Source: Phytohabitans sp036906915 (lineage in GTDB: Bacteria > Actinomycetota > Actinomycetes > Mycobacteriales > Micromonosporaceae). Taken from it: a stretch of 56,866 nucleotides of DNA. Positions 25,806 through 33,713 of this stretch are shown here, one piece after another. Within the stretch, counting starts at the first letter, position 1, and every line of letters begins with the position of its first letter. The stretch is taken from the NCBI RefSeq assembly GCF_036906915.1, contig NZ_JBAKHX010000052.1, positions 1 through 56,866 on the forward strand, read 5' to 3'. Made by a program: the position numbers and the translations under genes. The notes under the pieces were generated by a model. That model was not told the DNA's origin, searched no databases, and was given only the letters and a program-made list of their open reading frames with translations.

Positions 25806-27332
25806 GTGACCGAAATTCTCTCTGCTGAAGCCCGAGAGTTCGTCGCCGACCTGCACCGCCGGTTCGCGCCGCGCCGCAACGAGCTGCTGGCCCGCCGGCC
25901 CGCGCGCCGGCAGGAGATCGCCGCCACGGGACGGCTCGACTTCCCGCCCGAGACCGCCGAGATCCGGCTCACCGAGTGGCAGGTGCCGCCCGCACCGGCT
26001 GACCTGACCGACCGCCGGGTCGAGATCACCGGTCCGACCGAGCGCAAGATGGCCATCAACGCGCTCAACTCCGGCGCGAAGGTGTGGCTGGCCGACCTCG
26101 AAGACGCCAACACGCCGCACTGGTCCAACGTGGTCGGTGGTCAGCAGAACCTGTACGACGCCGTGCGCCGCACCATCTCGCACGAGACGCCGGAGAAACG
26201 GTACGAGCTGGGTGGCGGGCCGTATCCCACGATCGTGATGCGGCCGCGCGGCTGGCACCTCGACGAGCGGCACCTGCCGGTCGACGACCAGCCGGCCGTC
26301 GGCGCGCTCGTCGACTTCGGACTGTACTTCTTCCACAACGCGCGAGAGCTGCTGGAGCGCGGCAGCGGCCCGTACCTCTATCTGCCCAAGATGGAGAGTC
26401 ACCTCGAAGCCCGGCTGTGGAACGACGTCTTCACACACGCGCAGGAAGCGCTCGGCGTGCCCCAGGGCAGCATCCGGGCCACGGTGCTCATCGAGACGAT
26501 CCCGGCCGCGTTCGAGATGGACGAGATCCTGTGGGAGCTGCGCCCGCACGCGTCCGGCCTCAACGCCGGCCGGTGGGACTACCTGTTCAGCATCATCAAG
26601 AACTTCCGCGACGCCGGCCCCTCGTTCGTGCTGCCCGACCGGGCGTCCGTGACGATGACGGCGCCGTTCATGCGGGCGTACACGGAGCTGCTCGTCGCCA
26701 CCTGCCACCGGCGCGGCGCGTTCGCGATGGGCGGCATGGCCGCCTTCATCCCCAGCCGCCGCGACCCCTCCGTGAACGAGGTCGCGCTCACCAAGGTGCG
26801 CGAGGACAAGGAGCGCGAGGCCGGCGACGGATTCGACGGCTCGTGGGTGGCGCACCCCGATCTGGTGCCGGTGTGCCGCGAGGTCTTCGACGCGGTACTC
26901 GGCGACCGCCCCAACCAGCTCGACCGGCAGCGGCCCGACGTCGTGGTGACCGCCGACGCGCTGCTGAACGTGGCGGCCACGCCCGGCGCGGTCACCGAGG
27001 CCGGCCTGCGCGGCAACGTCTCGGTGGCACTGCAATACCTGGAGGCCTGGCTGCACGGCAACGGCGCGGTCGCCATCAACAACCTGATGGAAGACGCGGC
27101 CACCGCAGAGATCTCGCGGTCGCAGATCTGGCAATGGATCCATCAAGGGGTACGCCTCGACGACGGCACCCCGATCACGGCCGAGCTCGTTCGCCGCATC
27201 GGCGACGAGGAGCTTGCCCGGCTCGGTGACCCGGCCCGGTTCAAGCACGCCCGGGAGCTGTTCGAGCGGGTGGCGCTGGCGGACGACTTCGAAGACTTCC
27301 TCACCGTCCCGGCGTACGAACTGATTGACTGA
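25806..27332 (+). CDS. aceB: Malate synthase (AceB type)
   Basis: The 508-aa enzyme condenses glyoxylate with acetyl-CoA to malate. It matches the compact A-type malate synthases: INALNSGAKVWLADLEDANT (about 80-99) with the metal-binding region, IVMRPRGWHLDERHL with the catalytic arginine, YLPKMESHLEARLWNDVF, TVLIETIPAAFEMDEIL, LNAGRWDYLFSIIKNF, GAFAMGGMAAFIPSRRD and NLMEDAATAEISRSQIWQW, with the catalytic aspartate. In this cluster it would consume glyoxylate from allantoin breakdown. GTG at 25806 has no good ribosome site, only AGAGG directly adjacent. The gene is followed at once by the DUF6986 gene, with allantoinase and allantoicase beyond. Confidence 0.95.
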   Translation: MTEILSAEAREFVADLHRRFAPRRNELLARRPARRQEIAATGRLDFPPETAEIRLTEWQVPPAPADLTDRRVEITGPTERKMAINALNSGAKVWLADLEDANTPHWSNVVGGQQNLYDAVRRTISHETPEKRYELGGGPYPTIVMRPRGWHLDERHLPVDDQPAVGALVDFGLYFFHNARELLERGSGPYLYLPKMESHLEARLWNDVFTHAQEALGVPQGSIRATVLIETIPAAFEMDEILWELRPHASGLNAGRWDYLFSIIKNFRDAGPSFVLPDRASVTMTAPFMRAYTELLVATCHRRGAFAMGGMAAFIPSRRDPSVNEVALTKVREDKEREAGDGFDGSWVAHPDLVPVCREVFDAVLGDRPNQLDRQRPDVVVTADALLNVAATPGAVTEAGLRGNVSVALQYLEAWLHGNGAVAINNLMEDAATAEISRSQIWQWIHQGVRLDDGTPITAELVRRIGDEELARLGDPARFKHARELFERVALADDFEDFLTVPAYELID

Positions 27333-27336
27333 TCAG

Positions 27337-28500
27337 GTGGCTCGCCTACCGGCCGACGTGTACGCGGAGCTCGACCGGCGGCTGGCGCCGGTCGACGCGG
27401 CGCTGGCGTCCCGGTACCCCGGCGATCGGGGCGGGCGGCAGCCGGTGCACACCGTGTACGTGCCAGCGGACGCGTTCCGGGCCGGGGTGGCGGGTGAGTG
27501 GGGAGCCGCCGCCCGAGACGCGCTTGAGGCGCACCCGCCGCTGCCGTTCGACGAGTCGCTGCGCGAACGCGTGGAGTCCAAACTCGACCGGGAACCGATC
27601 GAAGACCTGCGGATCGACTTCGAAGACGGGTACGGCGTGCGCTCCGACTCGGCGGAGGACGCGGCTGCCCGGGCCGCCGCGTCGGCACTGCGTGCGGAGC
27701 CGGCACCGCCGTTCGTCGGGCTGCGCGTCAAGAGCCTCGAAGACGCTACCCGGCACCGGGCGATCCGCACGCTCGACGTGTTCCTCGACGCGTACGGCGG
27801 GCTGCCGCCGGGTTTCGTGGTGACGCTACCGAAGGTGTCGGTCGCCGAGCAGGTGGCGGCGATGAATGCCCTGTGTGGACGACTGGAGTCCACTCACGGG
27901 CTCTCCGCCGGCGCGCTGCACTTCGAGGCGCAGATCGAGACACCGCAGGCCGTACTCGGCGCCGACGGCACCGCCACCGTCGCCCGGTTCGTCGCCGCCG
28001 CCTCCGGGCGCCTGACCGGGCTGCACTACGGCACCTACGACTACAGCGCTTCCGTCGGGGTGGCCGCCGCGTATCAGAGCATGGCCCACCCGGCGGCCGA
28101 CCACGCCAAAGCGGTCATGCAGGTGGCCGCCGCCGGCACGGGGGTACGGCTGTCTGACGGGTCGACGAACGTGCTGCCAGTCGGCGACACCAGTGCCGTG
28201 CACGCGGCCTGGCAGCTGCACGCAGGGCTGGTGCGGCGCTCCCTGGAACGCGGCTTCTACCAGGGCTGGGACCTGCACCCGGCGCAGCTGCCGACCCGGT
28301 TCGCCGCGACGTACGCGTTCTTCCGGGAGGGCGCTCCCGCCGCGTGGAACAGGCTGACCGCGTACCGGGAACGGCGCGCCTCGGGTGTGCTCGACGAGCC
28401 AGCCACGGCGCGGGCGCTGGCCGGGTTCCTGAGGCGCGGGCTGGACTGCGGTGCACTCGACCCGGACGAGTACGACCGCGCGATCCTGGAGACGCTATGA
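27337..28500 (+). CDS. DUF6986 aldolase-like protein (HpcH/HpaI-related)
   Basis: The 387-aa protein carries the N-terminal ADVYAELDRRLAPVDAAL and VHTVYVPADAFRA typical of the DUF6986 group. IDFEDGYGVRSDSAEDAAAR near 88-107 and LHFEAQIETPQAVLG near 190 resemble the metal- and CoA-site region of HpcH/HpaI/citrate-lyase beta barrels. By fold it should cleave or form a carbon-carbon bond next to a carboxylate; the substrate is unknown. GTG at 27337 lies four bases after the malate synthase stop; a TTG at 27325 would overlap it. Its stop overlaps the allantoinase ATG. Its place between malate synthase and allantoinase implies a role in glyoxylate or ureidoglycolate metabolism. Confidence 0.75.
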   Translation: MARLPADVYAELDRRLAPVDAALASRYPGDRGGRQPVHTVYVPADAFRAGVAGEWGAAARDALEAHPPLPFDESLRERVESKLDREPIEDLRIDFEDGYGVRSDSAEDAAARAAASALRAEPAPPFVGLRVKSLEDATRHRAIRTLDVFLDAYGGLPPGFVVTLPKVSVAEQVAAMNALCGRLESTHGLSAGALHFEAQIETPQAVLGADGTATVARFVAAASGRLTGLHYGTYDYSASVGVAAAYQSMAHPAADHAKAVMQVAAAGTGVRLSDGSTNVLPVGDTSAVHAAWQLHAGLVRRSLERGFYQGWDLHPAQLPTRFAATYAFFREGAPAAWNRLTAYRERRASGVLDEPATARALAGFLRRGLDCGALDPDEYDRAILETL

Positions 28501-29771
28501 GCTACGACCTGGTGCTGCGCTCCCGGCGGGTGGTCACCCCGGACGGAGAACGGCCCGCCGCGGTCTGCGTCCACGATGGCCGGATCGCCGCTGTGGAGCC
28601 TTACGAATACGGCGGCGACGACCTCGGTGATCTCGTGTTGCTGCCCGGCCTCGTCGACACGCACGTGCACGTCAACGAGCCCGGTCGCACCGAGTGGGAA
28701 GGGTTCGCCACCGCCACCCGGGCGGCAGCCGCGGGCGGGATCACCACGATCCTCGACATGCCGCTGAACTCCCTGCCGCCCACGGTCGACGTGACGGCCC
28801 TGGACATCAAGCGCAAGGCGGCCAGCGGACAGTGCCATGTGGACGTCGGCTTCTGGGGCGGCGCGGTGCCGGGCAACGCGGCCGACCTGCCCGTGCTGTA
28901 CGACGCCGGGGTGTTCGGGTTCAAGGCCTTCCTCGTCGACTCCGGCGTACCCGAGTTTCCGCCGCTCGACGCGCACGGCCTGCGCGCGGCGATGCGCGCG
29001 GTGGACGCGCTCTTCGTCGTGCACGCGGAAGATCCCTCGGCTGTCGGGCCGGCGCCGGCCTCCCGCCGGTACGTGGACTTCATGGCCACCCGCCCGCCGG
29101 CGGCCGAGGTTGGTGCCGTGTCGCTGGCCGCCTCGGTGGCTCGGGAGACCGGCGGGCGGGTGCACATCCTGCACCTGTCGGCGGCCGACGCGCTCACCAC
29201 CGGCGTGAGCTTCGAGACCTGCCCGCACTACCTCACCCTCGCGGCCGAGGAGGTGCCGGACGGTGCCACCGAGTACAAGTGCTGCCCGCCGATCCGCGAC
29301 GCAGCCAACCGCGAGGCGCTGTGGCAGGCGCTCGCGTCGGGCGCGATCGACTGCGTCGTATCCGACCACTCACCGTGTACACCCGACCTGAAGCGCTCGG
29401 ACAGCGGCGACTTCGCGGCGGCGTGGGGTGGCATTTCGTCACTGCAACTCGGGCTCTCTCTGATGTGGACAGGCGCCGCGGCGCGCGGCTTTGGCCTCGC
29501 CGACGTGGCGCGGTGGATGGCACAGCGCCCCGCCGAGATCGCGGGCCTGCGGCGCAAAGGCCGGATCGCGCCCGGGTACGACGCCGACCTGGTCGCCTTC
29601 GACCCGCTTGCTTCGTTCACAGTGGACGCTGACGCGCTGCATCACCGTAACCCGGTCACGCCCTACCACGGTCGCACGCTGCAGGGCGTGGTGCGGACGA
29701 CATGGCTGCGCGGCATACCCGTCGACTTCTCGCGCCCTTCCGGGCACCTACTCCTACGGGACGAGTCATGA
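28497..29771 (+). CDS. allB: Allantoinase
   Basis: The 424-aa cytoplasmic amidohydrolase opens the hydantoin ring of allantoin to allantoate. A binuclear metal site is visible: VDTHVHVNEPGRTEWEG (about 54-70), the carboxylated lysine in GVFGFKAFLVDSGVPEF near 139-155, FVVHAEDPS near 177, VHILHLSAADAL near 222 and CVVSDHSPC near 286. These residues match allantoinases better than dihydroorotases or hydantoinases. ATG at 28497 overlaps the stop of the aldolase-like gene (ATGA). Allantoicase follows after 55 bp, completing allantoin to ureidoglycolate. Confidence 0.95.
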   Translation: MSYDLVLRSRRVVTPDGERPAAVCVHDGRIAAVEPYEYGGDDLGDLVLLPGLVDTHVHVNEPGRTEWEGFATATRAAAAGGITTILDMPLNSLPPTVDVTALDIKRKAASGQCHVDVGFWGGAVPGNAADLPVLYDAGVFGFKAFLVDSGVPEFPPLDAHGLRAAMRAVDALFVVHAEDPSAVGPAPASRRYVDFMATRPPAAEVGAVSLAASVARETGGRVHILHLSAADALTTGVSFETCPHYLTLAAEEVPDGATEYKCCPPIRDAANREALWQALASGAIDCVVSDHSPCTPDLKRSDSGDFAAAWGGISSLQLGLSLMWTGAAARGFGLADVARWMAQRPAEIAGLRRKGRIAPGYDADLVAFDPLASFTVDADALHHRNPVTPYHGRTLQGVVRTTWLRGIPVDFSRPSGHLLLRDES

Positions 29772-29826
29772 CTCAGCTACGGTCGCCGCGCTCCCTCCAC
29801 CTGATGACGGCCATGGGCGGTGGCGC

Positions 29827-30885
29827 ATGACCCGCTGGGATCACCTGCCCGACCTCGCGTCCCGCCGGCTCGGTGGTGGTGTCGTCGCCGCCAACGACGA
29901 GCTCTTCGCGGCAGCCGACCACCTCGTACTGGACGAGCCACCGTCGTTTTCGGCGCGTACGTTCGGGCCCAAGGGGCAGGTGTACGACGGCTGGGAGACC
30001 CGCCGGCGCCGCGAACCCGGCCACGACCACGCGATCGTGCGCCTCGGCGCGCCCGGCATCGTACGTGGCATCGTGGTCGATACGTCGTTCTTCACCGGCA
30101 ACTACCCGCCGTACGCCTCCGTGGAGGGCTGCTGCGTCGACGGCCACCCCAGCCCATCCGAGCTGTCGGACTGGTTCCCGCTCGTGCCGCGCTCACCGCT
30201 GGCGGGCGACAGCCGCAACGAGTTCGTCGTGTCTGATGTGGAGCATCGGGTCACGCACGTGCGGCTGTCCATCTACCCTGACGGCGGCGTGGCCCGGCTG
30301 CGCGTACACGGTGAGGTCGTGCCCGATCCCCGCCTGCTGCCGGCGGTGATCGACCTGGCGGCGATGGAGCACGGCGGCCAGGTGGTGGCGTGCAGCAACC
30401 TGTTCTACGGCCCGCCGCACCAGCTCATCGCGCCGGGGCTGGCGCGGGTGATGGGTGAGGGCTGGGAGACGGCCCGCCGCCGCGACGACGCCAACGACTG
30501 GGTCGTGGTCAAGCTGGCGGCGCCAGGGCGGGTGCGGCTGGCCGAGCTGGACACCAGCCACTTCAAGGGCAACGCTCCCGGCGCCGCCGGCCTGCGCGGC
30601 CTCGACGCCCGGACGGCCGACGTGGAACACGCGGCGGCGTGGACCGAGCTGCTGCCTCGCACCCGCCTCCAGCCCGACACCCGGCACCGCTTCCCCTTGG
30701 CCGATGGTCCCGAGGTGACCCACGTCCGCATGGACATCTACCCCGACGGCGGCATGGCAAGACTCCGCCTCTGGGGCGCCCTGACCGAAGACGCCCGCAC
30801 CGCATTGTCAACAACCTGGTCCAGAGCCACCCCTCCTCCCCCCACCCCTCCTTCCGCCGATCAAGGGCAAATGCACGTGCTTTGA
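29827..30885 (+). CDS. alc: Allantoicase, with 3' end running into hairpin element II
   Basis: The 352-aa enzyme hydrolyses allantoate to ureidoglycolate and urea. It consists of two related jelly-roll repeats, each with WETRRRREPGHDHAIVRLG-like and YPDGGVARLRVHGE segments (second copy: WETARRRDDANDWVVVKL and YPDGGMARLRLWG). Homology stops at the second LRLWG. The last residues (a proline-rich linker ending in SADQGQMHVL) continue into the left terminal repeat of element II, and the stop codon at 30883-30885 is inside the hairpin. The insertion or its formation has probably replaced the native 3' end without harming the domains. ATG at 29827 fits the usual start; no better in-frame start exists upstream. 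Confidence 0.93.
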   Translation: MTRWDHLPDLASRRLGGGVVAANDELFAAADHLVLDEPPSFSARTFGPKGQVYDGWETRRRREPGHDHAIVRLGAPGIVRGIVVDTSFFTGNYPPYASVEGCCVDGHPSPSELSDWFPLVPRSPLAGDSRNEFVVSDVEHRVTHVRLSIYPDGGVARLRVHGEVVPDPRLLPAVIDLAAMEHGGQVVACSNLFYGPPHQLIAPGLARVMGEGWETARRRDDANDWVVVKLAAPGRVRLAELDTSHFKGNAPGAAGLRGLDARTADVEHAAAWTELLPRTRLQPDTRHRFPLADGPEVTHVRMDIYPDGGMARLRLWGALTEDARTALSTTWSRATPPPPTPPSADQGQMHVL

Positions 30886-30934
30886 TCTCCAAACCACGTG
30901 CATTTGCCCTTGATCCATGCAGATCTCCTTGATC
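30859..30934 (-). repeat. 76-bp terminal repeat, copy 4 (left end of element II)
   Basis: The hairpin is 30859-30915, with perfectly complementary 21-bp arms (GATCAAGGGCAAATGCACGTG and its inverse) around a 15-nt loop. The head is 30916-30934. Relative to copy 1 the arms differ by a C-to-T change that is compensated on the other arm, so pairing is preserved. Confidence 0.87.
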
Positions 30935-31231
30935 GAGGCCGTCGAGGTAGCCGTGGCGGCGTTCTGTCAAAGGCTGCGGCGGCGCGGCGTGGACGACTCT
31001 CGCCACCGGTCGGGTCCCGGTATCTCAGCGGATCGCGGGACCTTGGCGGCGGTCGGACTCGCTCACTCGGGGGCGTGTTCCCTTGGGTGCCACGGTCGGT
31101 GGCGTGCGGATCTCGGCGCCGGCCGTCGCTCCAGCGACGCTGCGCGACCCAGATTGCCCGATGTGTCCACGGCAACCAGCGTGGCGGCGCAGGCCGCCGC
31201 GCGGCCGTACCCCTGGCGATGCCGCCCCGCC

Positions 31232-31307
31232 GATCAAGGCCATCTGCGTCGATCAAGGGCAAACGCACGCCGAAATGAGATCCAACCACGCGCTTTTGCC
31301 CTTGATC
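31232..31307 (+). repeat. 76-bp terminal repeat, copy 5 (right end of element II)
   Basis: The head box is GATCAAGG at 31232, followed by the 57-bp hairpin at 31251-31307. Its arms carry two differences from full complementarity. The loop keeps the GAGATCCAA core seen in other plus-oriented copies. Confidence 0.85.
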
Positions 31308-31364
31308 GACGGAAGGAGGGCCGGGAGAAGGGGGGAGACGAGGTGTCGCGGGGTATTCAAGAGG

Positions 31365-31394
31365 TTGACTCTGTGTGGGGGAAGTGGGTAGGTT
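31365..31394 (+). promoter_or_regulatory. Candidate sigma-70-type promoter of the ManD-like gene
   Basis: TTGACT at 31365-31370 and TAGGTT at 31389-31394 are separated by 18 bp. The -35 hexamer is close to consensus and TAGGTT is a common actinomycete -10 form. Transcription would begin near 31401, leaving a 35-base leader before the ATG at 31436. The promoter lies just outside element II. Confidence 0.45.
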
Positions 31395-31435
31395 CTTCCG
31401 GAATCCTTTCGGAAATGACGGTCCAGGGAAGCGGA

Positions 31436-32644
31436 ATGAAGATCAGTGATGCCCGGGTGATCGTCACCAGCCCGGGGCGCAACTTCGTCACCCTGAAGAT
31501 CGTCACGGACGAGGGGGTGACCGGCGTCGGGGACGCCACGCTCAACGGTCGCGAGCTGGCCGTCGCCGCCTATCTCACCGAGCACGTCGTGCCGCTGCTC
31601 ATCGGGCGCGACCCGCACCGCATCGAAGACACCTGGCAGTACCTCTACAAGGGGGCGTACTGGCGGCGCGGGCCGGTGACGATGACGGCCATCGCCGCCG
31701 TCGACACCGCGCTGTGGGACATCAAGGGCAAGGTGGCCGGGCTGCCGGTGTACCAGCTGCTGGGCGGGCGGTCGCGCGAAGGCGTGACGGTGTACGGGCA
31801 CGCGAGCGCCGACACGGTCGACGGGGTGCTCGCCGAGGTGGCGAAGTACGTCGCCGACGGATACAAGGCGGTGCGCCTACAGGCGGGGATACCGGGACTG
31901 TCCGGTGTGTACGGTGTGCACACCGGGCCGGGCGTCTACGAGCCCGCGTCGGCGGCGGTGCCCGCCGAGGCGGTCTGGTCGACCGAGCGCTACCTGCACC
32001 ACGTGCCGGCGGTGTTCGAGCGGGTCCGCGACGAGTTCGGCCCGACGCTCAAGCTGTTGCACGACGCCCACCACAGGCTTACCCCGATCGAGGCGGCCAG
32101 GCTGGGCAAGACTTTGGAGCCGTACGGGCTGACCTGGCTCGAAGACCCGGTGCCGGCCGAGCTGCAGGAGGGATTCCGGCTGATCCGGCGGCACACGACG
32201 ACCCCGCTGGCCGTGGGCGAGGTCTTCAACAGCGTGTGGGACTGCCAGCAGCTCATCACCGAGCAGCTCGTCGACTACATCCGCACCACGGTCGTGCACG
32301 CGGGCGGGATCAGCGCGCTGCGCCGCATCTTCGACCTCGCGGCCCTGTATCACGTGCGCAGCGGCTCACACGGCGCCACCGACCTGTCGCCGGTCTGCAT
32401 GGCGGCGGCGCTGCACGTCGACGTGAACATCCCCAACTTCGGGCTGCAGGAGTACATGCCGCACACCGAGGAGACCGACGAGGTCTTCCCGCACGGGTAC
32501 CGGTTCGAAAGCGGGTACCTGCATCCGAGCGAGGCGCCGGGACTGGGCGTCGACATCGACGAGGAGCTGGCGGCCAAGTACCCGTACCGCCCGGCCGCCC
32601 TTCCGGTCAACCGCCTGGAAGACGGCACCCTGCACAGCTGGTGA
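31436..32644 (+). CDS. Mannonate-dehydratase-like enolase superfamily protein (ManD/RspA family)
   Basis: The 402-aa protein begins MKISDARVIVTSPGRNFVTL and matches the D-mannonate dehydratase group of the enolase superfamily in length and sequence. The metal-ligand and catalytic DAHHRL region near 208-214 (D and H two residues apart), WLEDPVP for the next glutamate, LAVGEVFNSVWD for the third, and RSGSHGATDLSPVCMAAALH follow in order. In the family, activity with D-mannonate or D-gluconate ranges from high to negligible, so the substrate is uncertain. ATG at 31436 was chosen by homology, although the frame is open upstream through element II. No hexuronate genes are nearby. It converges with the next gene, one base separating the two stops. 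Confidence 0.88.
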   Translation: MKISDARVIVTSPGRNFVTLKIVTDEGVTGVGDATLNGRELAVAAYLTEHVVPLLIGRDPHRIEDTWQYLYKGAYWRRGPVTMTAIAAVDTALWDIKGKVAGLPVYQLLGGRSREGVTVYGHASADTVDGVLAEVAKYVADGYKAVRLQAGIPGLSGVYGVHTGPGVYEPASAAVPAEAVWSTERYLHHVPAVFERVRDEFGPTLKLLHDAHHRLTPIEAARLGKTLEPYGLTWLEDPVPAELQEGFRLIRRHTTTPLAVGEVFNSVWDCQQLITEQLVDYIRTTVVHAGGISALRRIFDLAALYHVRSGSHGATDLSPVCMAAALHVDVNIPNFGLQEYMPHTEETDEVFPHGYRFESGYLHPSEAPGLGVDIDEELAAKYPYRPAALPVNRLEDGTLHSW

Positions 32645-32645
32645 G

Positions 32646-33677
32646 TCAGGCGAGCGGCTGCCACCAGCCGTCGACCGGCGGCGGCTCGGCCACCTGTACC
32701 CGCTCGCCCGGCCGCGGCACCGCGAGCCGCGCGTCGACCGCCTTGGCCTCGCGCCACACGAGGTCGGCGGGCTCGCTCCAGCCGTGGAACGCCAGGTTGA
32801 ACGTCGCCCAGTGCACGGGGATCAGCAGGCCGCCGCGTAGGTCGAGGTGGGCCTGCACGGCCTGCTCGGGATTGAGGTGGATGTCGGGCCAGGCGGGGCT
32901 GTACGCACCGACCGCCATCAGCGTCGCGTCGAACGGCCCGTGCTCGGCGCCGATCGCACCGAAACCGTCGAAGTATCCGGTGTCGCCGCTGTAGTAGACC
33001 CGCTGGGTCGCGCCGGCGATCACCCAGGACGACCACAGGGTGCGGTCGCGGGCGAAGGCGCGTCCAGAGAAGTGCCGGGCCGGCGTGGCGGTGAACCTCA
33101 GCCCCGCCACCTCGGCGCTCTCGTTCCAGTCGAGCTCCACGATGCGGTCGCTGGGCACGCGCCAGCGGTCGAGATGGGCGCCTACTCCCAGCGGTACCAG
33201 AAAAGGAGCTTGCTGCGACCGCGCGAGGGTGCGGATCGTGCGGAGGTCGAGATGGTCGTAGTGATCATGGGAAATGATCACGGCGTCGATCGGCGGCAGC
33301 GCCGCCAGCGGGACCGGCGGCGGGTGCAGCCGCCGCGGTCCGGCGAAGGAGAACGGCGAGCAGCGTTCGCTCCAGATGGGGTCGAGCAGCACGCGGCGGC
33401 CGTCGACCTCGATCAGCGCGGACGCGTGCCCGTACCAGGTGATGTGCAGGCCGTCGACCGGCGTCGCGGTGCTCTCGCCGACCAGCGGCACCGGCAGCTG
33501 CGGCTTGCGCCGCTGCTTGCCGGAGCGCCACTCGCGGTAGACCTGCCCGCCCGATGGCCGCGAGCTTCCGGGCATGCTGTTGTGGAACGCGCCATCGCGG
33601 TACTGGGCGGACTGGCTCACCCGGGTCGCGCGCTCGCCGTCGGGATGCGCACCCAGGGACGCCGGCAGAAGACTCAC
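32646..33677 (-). CDS. Metallo-beta-lactamase-fold hydrolase (UlaG/NAPE-PLD-like)
   Basis: The 343-aa protein has a metallo-beta-lactamase fold with ITWYGHASALIEVDGRRVLLD (about 82-102) and the metal motif ISHDHYDHLD near 138-147, then PARHFSGR, YYSGDTGYFDGFG near 233 and LIPVHWATFNLAFHGW near 291. Preceded by PSGGQVYREWRSGKQRR, this resembles bacterial N-acyl-phosphatidylethanolamine phospholipase D or lactonase (UlaG-like) relatives. The substrate is unknown. GTG at 33677 (or adjacent 33680) was chosen because the frame continues upstream only as antisense to the transhydrogenase gene. It is divergent from sthA, 36 bp apart. Confidence 0.85.
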   Translation of the reverse strand: MSLLPASLGAHPDGERATRVSQSAQYRDGAFHNSMPGSSRPSGGQVYREWRSGKQRRKPQLPVPLVGESTATPVDGLHITWYGHASALIEVDGRRVLLDPIWSERCSPFSFAGPRRLHPPPVPLAALPPIDAVIISHDHYDHLDLRTIRTLARSQQAPFLVPLGVGAHLDRWRVPSDRIVELDWNESAEVAGLRFTATPARHFSGRAFARDRTLWSSWVIAGATQRVYYSGDTGYFDGFGAIGAEHGPFDATLMAVGAYSPAWPDIHLNPEQAVQAHLDLRGGLLIPVHWATFNLAFHGWSEPADLVWREAKAVDARLAVPRPGERVQVAEPPPVDGWWQPLA

Positions 33678-33713
33678 CACGCAACCGTAGCCCGATCTTG
33701 AGACAATGATTCG

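Larger units (their letters stand above)
30859..31307. mobile_element. Hairpin-bounded element II
   Basis: Inward-facing 76-bp repeats at 30859-30934 (minus) and 31232-31307 (plus) enclose 297 bp. The frame stays open across the whole element on the plus strand and even runs into the downstream enolase-superfamily gene, but codon pattern and homology give no support for a protein. Outward flanks on both sides start GRCGGAAGGAGG, so similarity extends about 12 bp beyond the hairpins. The left end supplies the stop codon of allantoicase. The element is the same type as elements I and III. Confidence 0.6.

Noticed and set aside
30917..31435. In-frame N-terminal extension of the ManD-like protein beginning MQISLI inside element II
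   Set aside because: ManD homologues start at MKISDARV. The extension covers the whole repeat element and has no domain. The candidate promoter at 31365 also lies downstream of it.
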